Part shown: positions 11,668-23,500 of the stretch, piece after piece | How positions within the stretch are numbered: position 1 is the first letter of the stretch | Layout of the letters: every line of letters starts with the position of its first letter | Assembly: GCA_013399875.1 (NCBI GenBank) | Contig: VXAZ01009370.1 | Span: forward strand, 2,343,288-2,407,287 | Length of the DNA stretch: 64,000 nucleotides | Reading direction: 5' to 3' | DNA from: Gymnorhina tibicen | Lineage: Eukaryota; Chordata; Aves; Passeriformes; Artamidae | Notes under the pieces: model-generated | The model's database searches: none | Told to the model about the DNA's origin: nothing | Seen by the model: only the letters and a program-made list of their open reading frames with translations | Made by a program: the position numbers and the translations under genes

Positions 11668-12196
11668 AGCACAGAGCCCGGCCATCCCTTGGGATCAGCC
11701 CCTGCGGGAGCACAGAGCCCGGCCATCCCTTGGGATCAGCCCATGCGGGAGCACAGAGCCCGGCCATCCCTTGGGATCAGCCCCTGCGGGAGCACAGAGC
11801 CCGGCCATCCCTTGGGATCAGCCCCTGCGGGAGCACAGAGCCCGGCCATCCCTTGGGATCAGCCCATGCGGGAGCACAGAGCCCGGCCATCCCTTGGGAT
11901 CAGCCTCTGCGGGAGCANCCCGGCCATCCCTTGGGATGAGCCCATGCGGGCGCACAGAGCCCGGCCATCCCTTGGGATCAGCCCCTGCGGGCTCACAGAG
12001 CCCGGCCATCCCTTGGGATGAGCCCATGCGGGCGCACAGAGCCCGGCCGTCCCTTGGGATCAGCCTCTGCGGGAGCACAGAGCCCGGCCATCCCTTGGGA
12101 TCAGCCCATGCGGGCGCACAGAGCCCGGCCATCCCTTGGGATGAGCCCCTAGGGGAGCACAGCCCCTGCTGCCATTCCTTCGGATGGAGCCGGTGT
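11668..12196. repeat. 41-bp minisatellite, about 12 units plus a decayed last unit
   Basis: The unit begins agcacagagcccggccatcc and continues to ctgcggg. Unit starts fall every 41 bp at 11668, 11709, 11750, 11791, 11832 and 11873. One unit is shortened around an isolated N at 11918; regular units then resume at 11951, 11992, 12033, 12074 and 12115, and a degenerate unit follows. Units differ at a few fixed positions (cccctg/cccatg/cctctg; gatcag/gatgag; ag/cg/ct at the start). Because 41 is not a multiple of 3, all three frames are read in turn, which creates long false open frames on both strands. Confidence 0.95.
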
Positions 12197-12299
12197 GTTC
12201 CTGCTGCTCTGCGGGAGCGCGGTGAGTCCCAGGTTGGACGCTGGGATGGGCGCATCACCCTCCCTCTGCAGCCCGAGCGCTTCCAAGGCTGGAGGTGAC

Positions 12300-15200
12300 C
12301 TTGTTAAATTATTGATACCAGAAGGATTTAGAAATAAAGATTATTCTCCTTTAGATCTGTGATTCTGCTGAACTTTGAGTACATGAAAATGAGGTGTCAG
12401 CTCTAAGCAGCATAAATGGAAGTGTTAATCCTAAGGAATCAGGGGCTCTCTGCAGTGAGGAAATAGGGAAATACCATATGACTAACAAACTAGATTTCCG
12501 TTTTCCAAATAATTTAACAAAAAGGCTAATTCTGTCAAGATTATATAATGACTTTGGGAGCACAGATTGTCCAAAGAAATGTACAATAAGTGCACCTCTG
12601 GGAATTCATGAAAGGAAAGTTTTGTGCTCAAAGTAGTATTTGGAACATGGTGTCCAGAAAGACAAAACATAAACCTCAATCCCCTCTGTCCCTCAGAATT
12701 TCTTCTACCATGGGGATATACTTAAATCAAACTACTCTTACCAAGTCTGTGTCTAACCCCAGATATCCTCTGTCTGGTTGAAGACACTAATTCTGTTACC
12801 AAATGACCCATATTTTTTGAAATGTTCTAATTAGTTTTCCTTCCAAAGGAAATATTTTACTTGAATAATAAAATTGAATACAATCTTCTGTTTTGTTGCT
12901 TTCGTAAAGTATTACTAATTCATTATGCTGTTTATAATTAATTACTTTTTAAAAGTTGTCCCAGAATATTGTTTCTCTGGCTGTCTGTGGATTTCACGGA
13001 TGGGAGGCAAAATGTGATCCCTTCCCTTTAAAATTAGTGATACGTAATATACAAGACATAATATGTATGACATAATTGTTTTCATGTACAAACAGCCACC
13101 AGCTCCATTTAAATAGCTCTTTGCTGTTGTAAAACTGAGGCTGGTGATGACACAGACAGGTCTTTTTCTGCATGTGCTGTAAGTACCCAGTGGAAACATC
13201 AAGGTTTGTCCTTTATCCTTCACTCTATCCCATCTCTCTCCCATGAGCACGGACGGCAGAGCTGGGGCCCCTGGACGTGAGTGTGGCTCCTTCTGGCTGA
13301 CGTTGGAGCCACGCTTTGTAATGAGGGTTATCCAAACAACACCGTGTTTCTGTGGTGTGAGATGGGCAGATCCAGTGGCCTGATCACTGCAGGGCCTTGG
13401 GGCTGAGGTACTTCTGAGCTCTGTCACTGACTTCATGCAAATTCCACGCAGAAAAAATGTTGGGATTGATAGCAGCTACAGACATGAAGTTTGAACCTTC
13501 CTTTGTAGCCTTCCAGCAGCTCTACAATGCAAGGGTGTTCTCATTTCACTGCTGAAAACAATTCACTGCATCTCAGCACAGCAGGCTGCTTGATTTCCCA
13601 ACCCACCCTATCATAATTGAATGCTGGGCCTTTGATGTAATTTTCTGATAAAACATCCTGTTGTAATATCATCTGGGACATTATGGCAGCATATCATTAC
13701 AAGGACTTGTTAGAGCACTCTTCTGTAATGACGGGACACTTAAGGTTTGCTGTGAATTAGTCACTGGTGGAAGCTAAATAACCAAACCTTCCAATCCTTT
13801 GTTCTACATGGTAGTCACAGTTTACTCCCTGTCTTCAAATACACCACACACATCAAAAAAAACCCAGAGATGCAAAGCCTCATCTCCTATCTCCGTCCTC
13901 AGGAATGTTAGATTCACCCATTTACAATTTCTGCAATTAAACATCTGTGGTAACTACACGAGACTAATGGGATGAGCAACATAGTAGTGAGTAACCTGGA
14001 AGGTACTTAAAAAGAAAATATATTTACTTAAACAAAATTCTTCCTGTACACAAAATGGGACGTGTTACCACGTATCACAGCCTCGTGTTCCTTGATTATG
14101 CACTGTTATCATTGCCAAATTACTGAAGCTGCTGTTCTGCGTGGGAGGCGTTAAAACCTTTTTTTAGAGACAGATAATTGGATCAACTAAAGGATGTTGA
14201 TAGTTTTATTTTCAGTTGGTTTTCTTCAATATTTTTGATAACACTATGGGTGTGGAAGGAATATTTCTCTAGCAGGCTGAGCAAGTTGCCAGAGGGGTGT
14301 TAAAGGTCCTCAATGTAACTGTGAACAAAGCCCCAAAAGATTCACAATTCATTTACTACAAAACAGCTTCACCGAGCATCAGGAACCGAGCTGGTCACAG
14401 GACCCAGCTCTTTATTCCAGATCACTGTTTTAAGCACCAAGATTGGCTTCTCTATTTATGAATGTTGAGACACACACTCTGCCCTCCCTCTCCCCAAAAT
14501 AATCATGTCTCAGCCTTTCAAATATAACCCTTCTTTCCCTGTCAGTGTTGTCTTTTTGTATTTAACAAAGTGATTCGCTTCTCCACCTGACAGAGACAAA
14601 ATAAACATCACTGGTTTTAACCTCCACCTTCAGTCATCAGTGACCTAATAGTGTTTTTATATAACTGGACACTTCATTCTCCATTCCAACACTCCAGCAT
14701 CCAGAATTTCACACTTCAAGGAAAACTGGCTGAAGAAAACTGCATTTAAAACCATCAGTAAAAGAAATTTTCTCATTTGTGTCAATTGTCATCCTAAAAT
14801 GGGTTTAAGTCAGAACTCTCTGATTCCTTCCCACAAATGATTAAGTTTGCACGTGGAGAAACAAACCTCTGGAATAGGTGGTGCTGCATACTTTCAATTG
14901 CTGGTAGCAAATTCAGTTTGCATTAACTTTAAAATGTGTTAAATAGAGATCAAACACTCTTTTTTAATCCATTCCTTGTAAATCATTAAGGAATTACATT
15001 CTTCTTGGGAAATATTTAATACTTGGATTTGTATCTGCCACTAACATCCTGGAATATTTAGTACAGATTTCATTTCTGTTGACCCAGAAATACCAGTGGA
15101 TTTTGATGGGCCTGACTGGGAAAGTTCTACTTTGGCTTCAAACAGGTAGACTTTCAATAAGTTTTAACATTAAGATATGAAGATGGATCACAATTGTAAG

Positions 15201-18200
15201 TGTATCTTAATTAATTTAAATTTACTTCATTAAATTAAATTAAATTCATTTCACTTTAATCCACTGATCCTATGGAATCAATTGAGTTAGTCAAAATAAT
15301 TAATTTTTGTGAAAGAGCATTTAAGTACTCCCTCAAAGGACCATAAGTGCCAACATCAGTATAAATTTATTCTCAACAGGATTCCATCCTGGTTTACAAA
15401 AAATAGAGTCAAAAGTGGGTAAATTTCTTTCCCCACATATTACTCTGATGATGTTGCCATCCAAATTGCCAACTCATGCCAGTTTTGAAGCTGGTTTTTA
15501 TGCCACTGACAACTTTCTAATGCCGAAATAAAAGATATGTCTGTGGTGATAAATCTGTATTTTAAAGCTTTCTATAGAACCTTCCACCAAAATCTTAAGA
15601 GAGAAACGATGTGTGTCTATTCCCTCCAAAGGTATAGGAGATTTAATCCATTTCCATTAACACAAAAGGAAATGCAAAGTTACGATTCTTGTATAAAGAA
15701 GCTGTTGTAAAACTTTCTCAGCTCCATTAGAAATTCCTTCCACCCTCTCCTATTTATTTTTAGTAGACATTAAACTGTGTGGACTATTAAATTTTGCTCC
15801 AGATGCAGCAAAGCAGGACTGAATAGAGTGAGAAACCATTTAACCAAACAAATGTCTGATGCAGTCCTGATCTAAATATACATTGTATGTGTGTCAAGGG
15901 AAAAAAAAGCAAACCAGAAAGAGTATTCCCACAAACAGACCAAGTAAGAAGCAAGAGATCAAACAACGAGGTTGCAGTTCAGCTTCTCCTCATGCAATAC
16001 TTTCATTAACGCAATAGTTGTGGGAGCTGCTCAGCAACTCTCAAGAACTTGTCCCATCTGAGACCGCTCAAAAAAGCAAATGTCACGGTGTGAGGCTCCG
16101 GGTGTTTTTACACTGGAGGTGTAGGTGACAAGAACAGCACTTCTGCAAAGGAACAGTTCAGCACCACTTCTGCCTAAGTGTAAGGGTTTAGTAAAACTAC
16201 CTACAAGGTACAGAACCAGGCAGTGCCTCTGAGAAACAAACCATCTCCAGGCTGCAGACTGCTCCTGTAATTAGCCGTGTTTAGCTAAGTATTTGCTGAT
16301 GTAAACTCTGCTTACACAATGCCAAAAAAGCATTATCTGTTTCTAGACCTCTTGAACAGCAGGAATCTCTTCATCACAAATCCTTTCAATAAAGGAAGGC
16401 AAACTTTGGAGCACAAGATAAAATATGATTTGCATGTCTCACTAAATAAGAATTCTAATACTAAGTTTTGATGAGTGTTATATGTCACCACTTGAATGTG
16501 TCACCTGCTGAAAGACAAAAATTGTTTGGAGTCCTATCAAACAGGGAATTCTTGATCAGCCTGTCTATTAGGGTAGTCCTTTCCATTTCCATACCACTTT
16601 ATACCTAACTTTAGAGAAAACAATCATGAAAAAGTCTCATACAAGTCCTAGTTCTCATTAACATTGAGCAAGCTGAAACTCACGGGAGATTAAAGGACAA
16701 TTTTTTACATATTCAGGCACTCACCTTTCATTTTAAGTATCTTTAATAACCCAATCCTATGCAACTGCTCTAAAATTAAACCAGAAATTATCTTAGACCT
16801 CTTGCATTCCTTTTCAACAGTCTCTCACTGGCTTCCACACTTACTTTAGTGAAAGCACAAGCAAAGACTTCAGGCTAATGACCCCTCTGTGTTGGGGGGG
16901 AAGCTCATCCCAATTTGGAAATCATTTGTAATACTGACAAAAGGAATTTTTAAAAGAAGCACTTGGATCTGGGGGCAGATCCAGAAAAAGATAAAAGAAC
17001 AGAGTAAGGAAGCTGCTAACAGAGAGACAGCTGGTGTCTCGATGCCTTCAGCTGAAAGCTTCCAAGCACACTTGGAAGAAAAGCACAAGGATCCAAGATT
17101 TAGAGGAAGGAGCAGTTCGTTGCAGCACTGCAAGGGAAGGATGTGCTTTGTACTGAAAAGTTAATCCTTTCTTAGGTATTTTTCTTATATTAATGGATGT
17201 TGTCTTCCAGAGCACTGACATTGCAACATGACCAATTACACAGAGAAGAATTGGGTGAATCAAGACAAATGAAGCAGGATCAGGAAGAATCTTGTCAATT
17301 GAAGAAGGAGCACAAACCAGTATATCCTGCACATGTAAACTGGAAAACAATATTTTTAATATTTTCATTGTTTTTAATAATTATTCATTCAAAAGATCAT
17401 ACTCAGAATGTGAACCATTTAAAGAAGGTAACAATTGGTTATAAATTTCTGTACTATTTGGTAATCAGAAGAGAAAGAGGTATAAAACACCTCAGTGAAA
17501 ATTTATTACAGAGAAAGCAATAAAAACCAAGAGCAAAGCTTGTGCCACAGACAAGGAACAACTCACTAAAAACAAATATCAGATGCATTTTAAAAAACCT
17601 TGTCCCTCTTAAGGCCAGCACCTTATTATAAAGGTTTACTTATTAACTGGTTCCTTACAAAAACAGACCTGAAATATATAGCTCATTTTCCTTATCCTTT
17701 CAGTCTGAGAGTCCAAAGATCATCCAAGAATCAAAGCCCTTCTATCTTCCACAATCCCTTTATCTTTTTAATAAAGCTAATCCAACATAAACAGGTTTAC
17801 AAAATTATTTACATTTTGTAGTCTTACAGGTGAAGTTGCTTTGCTTGTAGGATTATAAAAAACAGACAGATAAAAAGATAGTGAGAATTTAAGCAAGGCT
17901 CATTCTCACTGTAACTGGTTTTCCAAGCCCGGCACTAACTCAGCTCAACTCACCATGGGGGATTTTTTTCCTGCCCCTTGTTACAACATCATAGGAGCAT
18001 TGTATGTCCTTCATTCTGCATTATATTGTTTTAGCCATATCCTACAAGGGAGTGGAGCTGCTTTTGTGATTGACACTACTCATGTGTGCCAGGATATGGA
18101 GAAATGCGTCTCGTATTTTTACTGATGAACTTCAGGAAAATCCCGGGAATGAACCCACCTTTTATAAGCATGAGCTACCTGAGAACAAAAGACATTTTTC

Positions 18201-20018
18201 AAAATGCTCACCTCCTCACCTTGCTGCATTTCAAACCTTTCATTAAAGTGAAAAGGTCTAATCTCATTCATTAAAAGTCAATAGTTACAATTTTGCTCTC
18301 CAATCCCAAAAAAGAAAAATTGGTCCAAATAAAAAAATCCATTTATCTTTATGGGGAATCGGTGTTTTCTTTTGATATCAAGGCAATGTAAAAACCAACA
18401 AATATACCTTAGTGGGATGTTTATGGTATATCAGACAATACAGAATCTAAATGACTTCTGAAGAGTAGAAAGGGTTTTGATGACAATTTGCTGACTATAT
18501 ATAAATCTCATGAATCAATCTCTATATATACTGAGTAATCAGGAATCAATGGTAGCTGAAAAATGCATTTTGTTTTTCATATTTTCAAGTGTAAATTATT
18601 GGAACGTGAAGGAAATTCAGTCTAAAGGTCCAAAGCCAATCAAAACCCATGGGCTGTAGTATGTTCAGCAAGAGGATCTCTTTCATATCTGTACACAGTA
18701 CCAAAAAGATGTGGGGTTTCAGTGCTCTGAACTCCAGGGGGTAAAGTGACTACCACTGTAAACTGAGAAAAAACATTGTAAGAGATTAAACTAGATGTGA
18801 AAACAGTTATCAGCACCTTTGCCAAAAGTTTAATTCCTCTGCAAGTGTGTGCTACCAGGGCTAAGTAATTTTGACCATCCAAATGGTTTTAGAACATGGC
18901 AGGTGACAAACCTATTCCAAGACATTAGAAAATGCTAATATCACATCTGCTTAGAACTTCCTTTAGTGCAGAAGCAGACTAGGAAGTTTCAAAATAACAA
19001 AACCCCCACAAGTTTATGTCACGATGTACTACATAAACATGAAGAATTATTTCCTCTTGGGTTATGGGCATGTGCCATCAGCACACTGTTGGAAAACTGC
19101 CTAACAAGCTGACAGCTTCTGAATTACCCTTGTGTGAGCACAGCTCAGGATATCTATTTATAAAGTCATACCACAGGTGTTGCCTACAGTGGGATATTAC
19201 AACAAGCAGCAGTTAAAGAGCTTTTCTCATTTTGATGCGACCCAGGTGCTCAGTTGTGCCTTATCAGTCCTTCTAGTCAGTGCTCTCAATTAGAAATTTG
19301 GAGAGCCTGGCATCTGGCACAGGAAGACAACAGAAATGAACATTACCATTTCCCAGGGGTCATGGATTAAACATGGCTTGCACCTGCTCTGCTTACTGCT
19401 GAGCTGGTAAAAGCAAGATTATCACTTTTACCCTTTCATTGGTTAAATTTTACAGCTTAACTAATCACCCAAGTATGGACCACTTTTTAATTTGACCCAA
19501 ATATAATCTTTATCCCACACAAACCATTAGACATATATATTTTTCCTAAAGGCATGTCTCAAAATGCTGAATCACTGAACGTAGGTACAGAAAATGTTAT
19601 TTTTATCAAGCAAATTAACACAACTCCCATTACATTCCTACACATTAAATTCTCCTGTCATACACGAAAATATTCCAGTGCTCTCTGTGCATAACATCAG
19701 TGTGTGATGTTGGATTTTTCCTCTGCCTGGATTTGCTTATAATTGTTGGAGATCGGGACAGTTACAAGAGCTTTCCTCTTCACTGGCTGGTCCCACCACT
19801 GGCAAAGGGCTTGGACACACATCCCTGCTGCATTGTGCTTTTCTCCAGCTGGCAAACACGAGCCTGGCAGCCATCTGTTAACATTCTCCATGCTGATCCA
19901 CATTCCCTGCCTGGGCAGACCCACCGCAGAGGAAATATCCACTCTGAGGATTCCTGGTCTCATGTACTGCGGGCCTTATCCTGTAGATGAGGTGCTAATG
20001 GGAGAGAAAGTGGAGAAG
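12300..20018. other. Gene-poor AT-rich stretch with no supported feature
   Basis: I see no spliced gene, RNA gene or intact element here. A 164-codon minus-strand frame (13436-12942) and two plus-strand frames of 91 and 108 codons (16889-17164 and 17197-17523) have no recognised similarity, no start context or splice support, and are treated as chance. A short AT-rich region with ATTAA repeats lies at about 15210-15250. Confidence 0.5.
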
Positions 20019-20020
20019 TG

Positions 20021-20593
20021 TGCTGGTTTGGCTGGGATAGAGTTAATTTTCATCACAGTAGCTGGTATGGGGCCGTGTTTTGTATTTGTGCTGGAAACAG
20101 TGTTGATAACATGAGATGTTTTTGTTATTGCTGAGCAGAGCTCACACAGAGTCAAGGCCTTTTCCGCTCCTCCCCCCGCACACCAGCCAGGAGGATGGGG
20201 GTGCACAAGGAGCTGGGAAGGGACAGGTGACCCCAGCTGACCCAAGGGATATCCCAGACCACAGAGCTTCATGCTCCACGTTTAAAGCTGGCAGAAGAAT
20301 AGAGAAGGGGGGACTTTCAGAGTGCTGCCATTTGCCTTCCCAAGTCACTGTTCCATGTGGTGGAACTCTTCTTTCCTGGGATAGCTGAACCTGACTGCCT
20401 GTGGGAAGCGGTGAATGAATTTCTTGTTTTGCTTGGCTCGTGTGTGTGGATTTTCTTTACCCATTAAACTGTCTTTACCTCAACTCATGAGTTTCCTCAC
20501 TTTTACCCTTTCAGTTCTCTCCCCATCCCACCGGGCAGGCGTGAGTGAGTGGCTGCAGGGGGCTGAGTTTCCATCTGGGGTTAAACCACAACA
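20021..20593 (+). mobile_element. Solo LTR of a bird endogenous retrovirus
   Basis: The segment runs from tgctggtttggctgggatag to a terminal accacaaca, giving the TG...CA ends typical of an LTR, about 570 bp long. It reads like a songbird ERV LTR family that I remember but cannot search. A TTTAAA at 20281-20286 stands where a TATA-like box would be, and ATTAAA at 20463-20468 could be the polyadenylation signal. No primer-binding site, gag, pol or env follows, and no second LTR is seen, so this is a recombined solo LTR. I could not find a clean target-site duplication, which suggests some age or inexact end calls. Confidence 0.75.
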
Positions 20594-20599
20594 AGCAGG

Positions 20600-23500
20600 A
20601 AGGTCTCTAGAACATCAAGCTGATCGCTGCAAGGCAGGAGATCCTGTGTGTGCCCCACCATCACCTGCCAGTGACTCCCACAGAGATCTGAACAGCACCA
20701 GTTACAGCCTGAACCCAGGCTCACCTCTGTACACTCTGGTGCTGTGGCACTTATGCAGGTGCACAGTTAATGCACACAGTTCTCCTTAGAGAGCAAACCC
20801 TGAGTGAGAAACACACAGGAGCTCTGCCACAGATTGGTTTAGTGTCCGAAGATCTCAGCAAGGGATATTGTTTCCCATATGTGCTCTAACTTCTTTTCTG
20901 CTCTGTCATTCCTGTCCTTGTCTGAAATACACTTTGTCCACTACTGAGAAATTCAGTACCTCTCCAGATGGCTCTGGCTATTTTCTTCCCTTAAGCAGAG
21001 TTTTGTGCTGCTGTATAGAACTGCATGACATTACAGAATGTCAGAGAAAGTATGTTTAGTGCTGTACAATGAAAGCACAATGCTCAGTCCACTGCTAGAG
21101 GCAAAAATCTAAATAACACATAGATATGAAGGTCACCATTTGGAACACAGCAGGTACGTAATAACTTATGTATTTGCTGATCCTGTGTTGAAGGAATCTT
21201 GCATTTAATGATTTCTAGGTATATATAGATCATTCACACAGAGAAAGAATATTCATTGGTTCAGAGGACCAATAAATCAGTTGTTGTACACTGAAAATGG
21301 ATTGACAGCAAACACTAAACCAGTTATGTTTTATTTCAGTGCTACTGCACAACAAGCAATTAGCATAAGCACTTGTGATAATTACAAATTAAAATATGCA
21401 ATTGGTCATGCATTTTGTGTATGTAATTTTGAGTCTAATTCATCATCTGGCCTGGGAACAGCTATCATATATAGCCACATTTATTTACAGAAAGAGACTT
21501 ACACTGCAACTGATTGTTTTGTGCAGTGATTTCAGCATAAAGGAGACAAGGATTTGAAGTAGAACAGTCATTCCTGTGTTCTCTGTCCACCGCATTATTA
21601 TTGATACACTTTTGCTTTTTGCTTCACGGACCTACATTTGGCAGAAGAACTCAGGCTCCTGCCTGATCTTAAAAAAAATAAAAATTACTGAGGAAGGATG
21701 GAACAGACTTCCCCAGAAAGATTTGCACACGATAGACATACATGTGTAAGAATGCATATAAAATCCCAGTGGAACAATGTCTACATTAGTGCTACTAATT
21801 CTGTAAGCCTTTAAGCTACCGACAGAATCCCTGGTTGATTCTGCCCTTTGTTTAACTGCTCCAGACTTCAGCAGCAGTTCCGGCCATTCCCAGGGTGAGG
21901 GTCAGCCCCGGAGAGACTGATAAGATACTGCAGAGATTATTAGAAAGGAAGAAATACACCCACTTAAAAAGAACATGGAAGAGAACAGTGCCTTTCAAAT
22001 GGAACTACAAGAAGCAGAAATCAGAATCTGTGGCTATGTTTAGAAGCACAATGTGATCCTATTTAGGCAAGGCCCTCAACCCAAACAAGGTGAGGAAACT
22101 CCCATTCCCAAAATTAGGAAAAGAAAATGTAACTTGCATTCACTTAAGTCTCCTCTCAGACTTGCTCATCTTTTATTATACAGTTTTGTAGATAATTAGT
22201 TCCTAACTGAGAAATTAAAGATGAAGCACACTAAGAGTGAAATAAACACAGTATGGGAATGAGATGAGAACCTAAGGAAAATTTCATATCACATTTCCTG
22301 AAAGTGAGCTTCTGTCAGAAAGATGATCGTGACTGCATTAACAAGCCCCCTAGTTATTCCCAGCAACATGACTTTCAACAGCCTTTGATACACGTAATGA
22401 CAGCTTTGCAGTATTAAAGCTTAATTTGGGGTGAATAGAATTCTTCCTTGATTTTTCTCTCCACAGACTCTGATGCAATTAATTCCCCTGACACTGCTGC
22501 TTATAAAACCAGGTGGGTCAAGTTAAAGCAGTTAATAACAAATATGTATGGACCACAATGTTTTTTCCCCCTGCCTGCAGTATCCTGTGCATAATTTTAC
22601 ATAGAATCAATTGACTCTTGTTAAAAATACTACATGGAATTCTTGATTTTACATAAATATACATTAACAGCCTTAAGAAGAAAATTGCTGCAAGGCAGAA
22701 CTTTATGCAGCTTTCAGAAATGAGAACTGGATCTAGGTCAAAACTGAAGCTTCAAATAAATACCATAAATAAATGGAAGTCTAGACTGTCTAGTTCTGTA
22801 AACAGGAAAGATTATTCTGTGTTTTCAGTGACATGTAGATCACATTACAATACAGTTTTGAACAAGAAGTGTGTGATCACTCATAAAACATTTTCCCTAA
22901 ATGCTAATGAATCTATGGTGAGCTAAAAAAACAGGTAAGATGCTGGGACCTTCTCTTCTGCTCAACCCTCAAGCAAAAATCCTCTGGAAACTCACATTGT
23001 GCATCTTCAGGTTATAGAATGAGATGTGAGGTATTGAATAAGGCTCCTCTCTCCCACAGGCCAAATAAGTCTTTGCACTTTGATTCTGCAGTCAGAACTT
23101 CAACCCAGTGCTGACTCATGTGCATCTTACAGGGTCACAACCCTGATTTGGTAATACTGCCCGGCAGTCAGAACGAGAGTTTCCACTGCAAAGTTTATTT
23201 TATCAAAAAGTCAGCGTGAATATAATGCTTTGGAAAGACCTGGATTGATGCTGCAGACTGCAAAAAGCTGAATTACTAATTGCCTTGACTGTAAAGGCAC
23301 CAAAACAACATTTTTTTCTAAACCAATCAGTCATCCTGAATTGGACGTATATTGGCAGTTAGGTACTATTAAAATACAACTGGTATTAATTACAGTATCA
23401 TTAACACTGTCGTATCCTTGCCATCTCTATTAAGCTGTCACACATACTGCTGCATGTGCAAAACTCCCCCTGAGCCGGAGCTGAAAGATGATGTTCAGAA

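Noticed and set aside
10353..12021. Open frames of 220-540 codons on both strands across 10353-12021
   Set aside because: They consist mostly of untranslated N plus GC-rich promoter and 41-bp repeat sequence. GC-rich DNA lacks stop codons by chance, and the repeat period rotates through all frames.
12942..13436. 164-codon minus-strand frame
   Set aside because: No recognisable family, domain, splice partner or promoter. Length is within what chance gives in 64 kb.
16889..17523. Two consecutive plus-strand frames, the second with a hydrophobic segment
   Set aside because: Considered as exons of a small membrane protein, but no convincing splice pair, start context or family was found.
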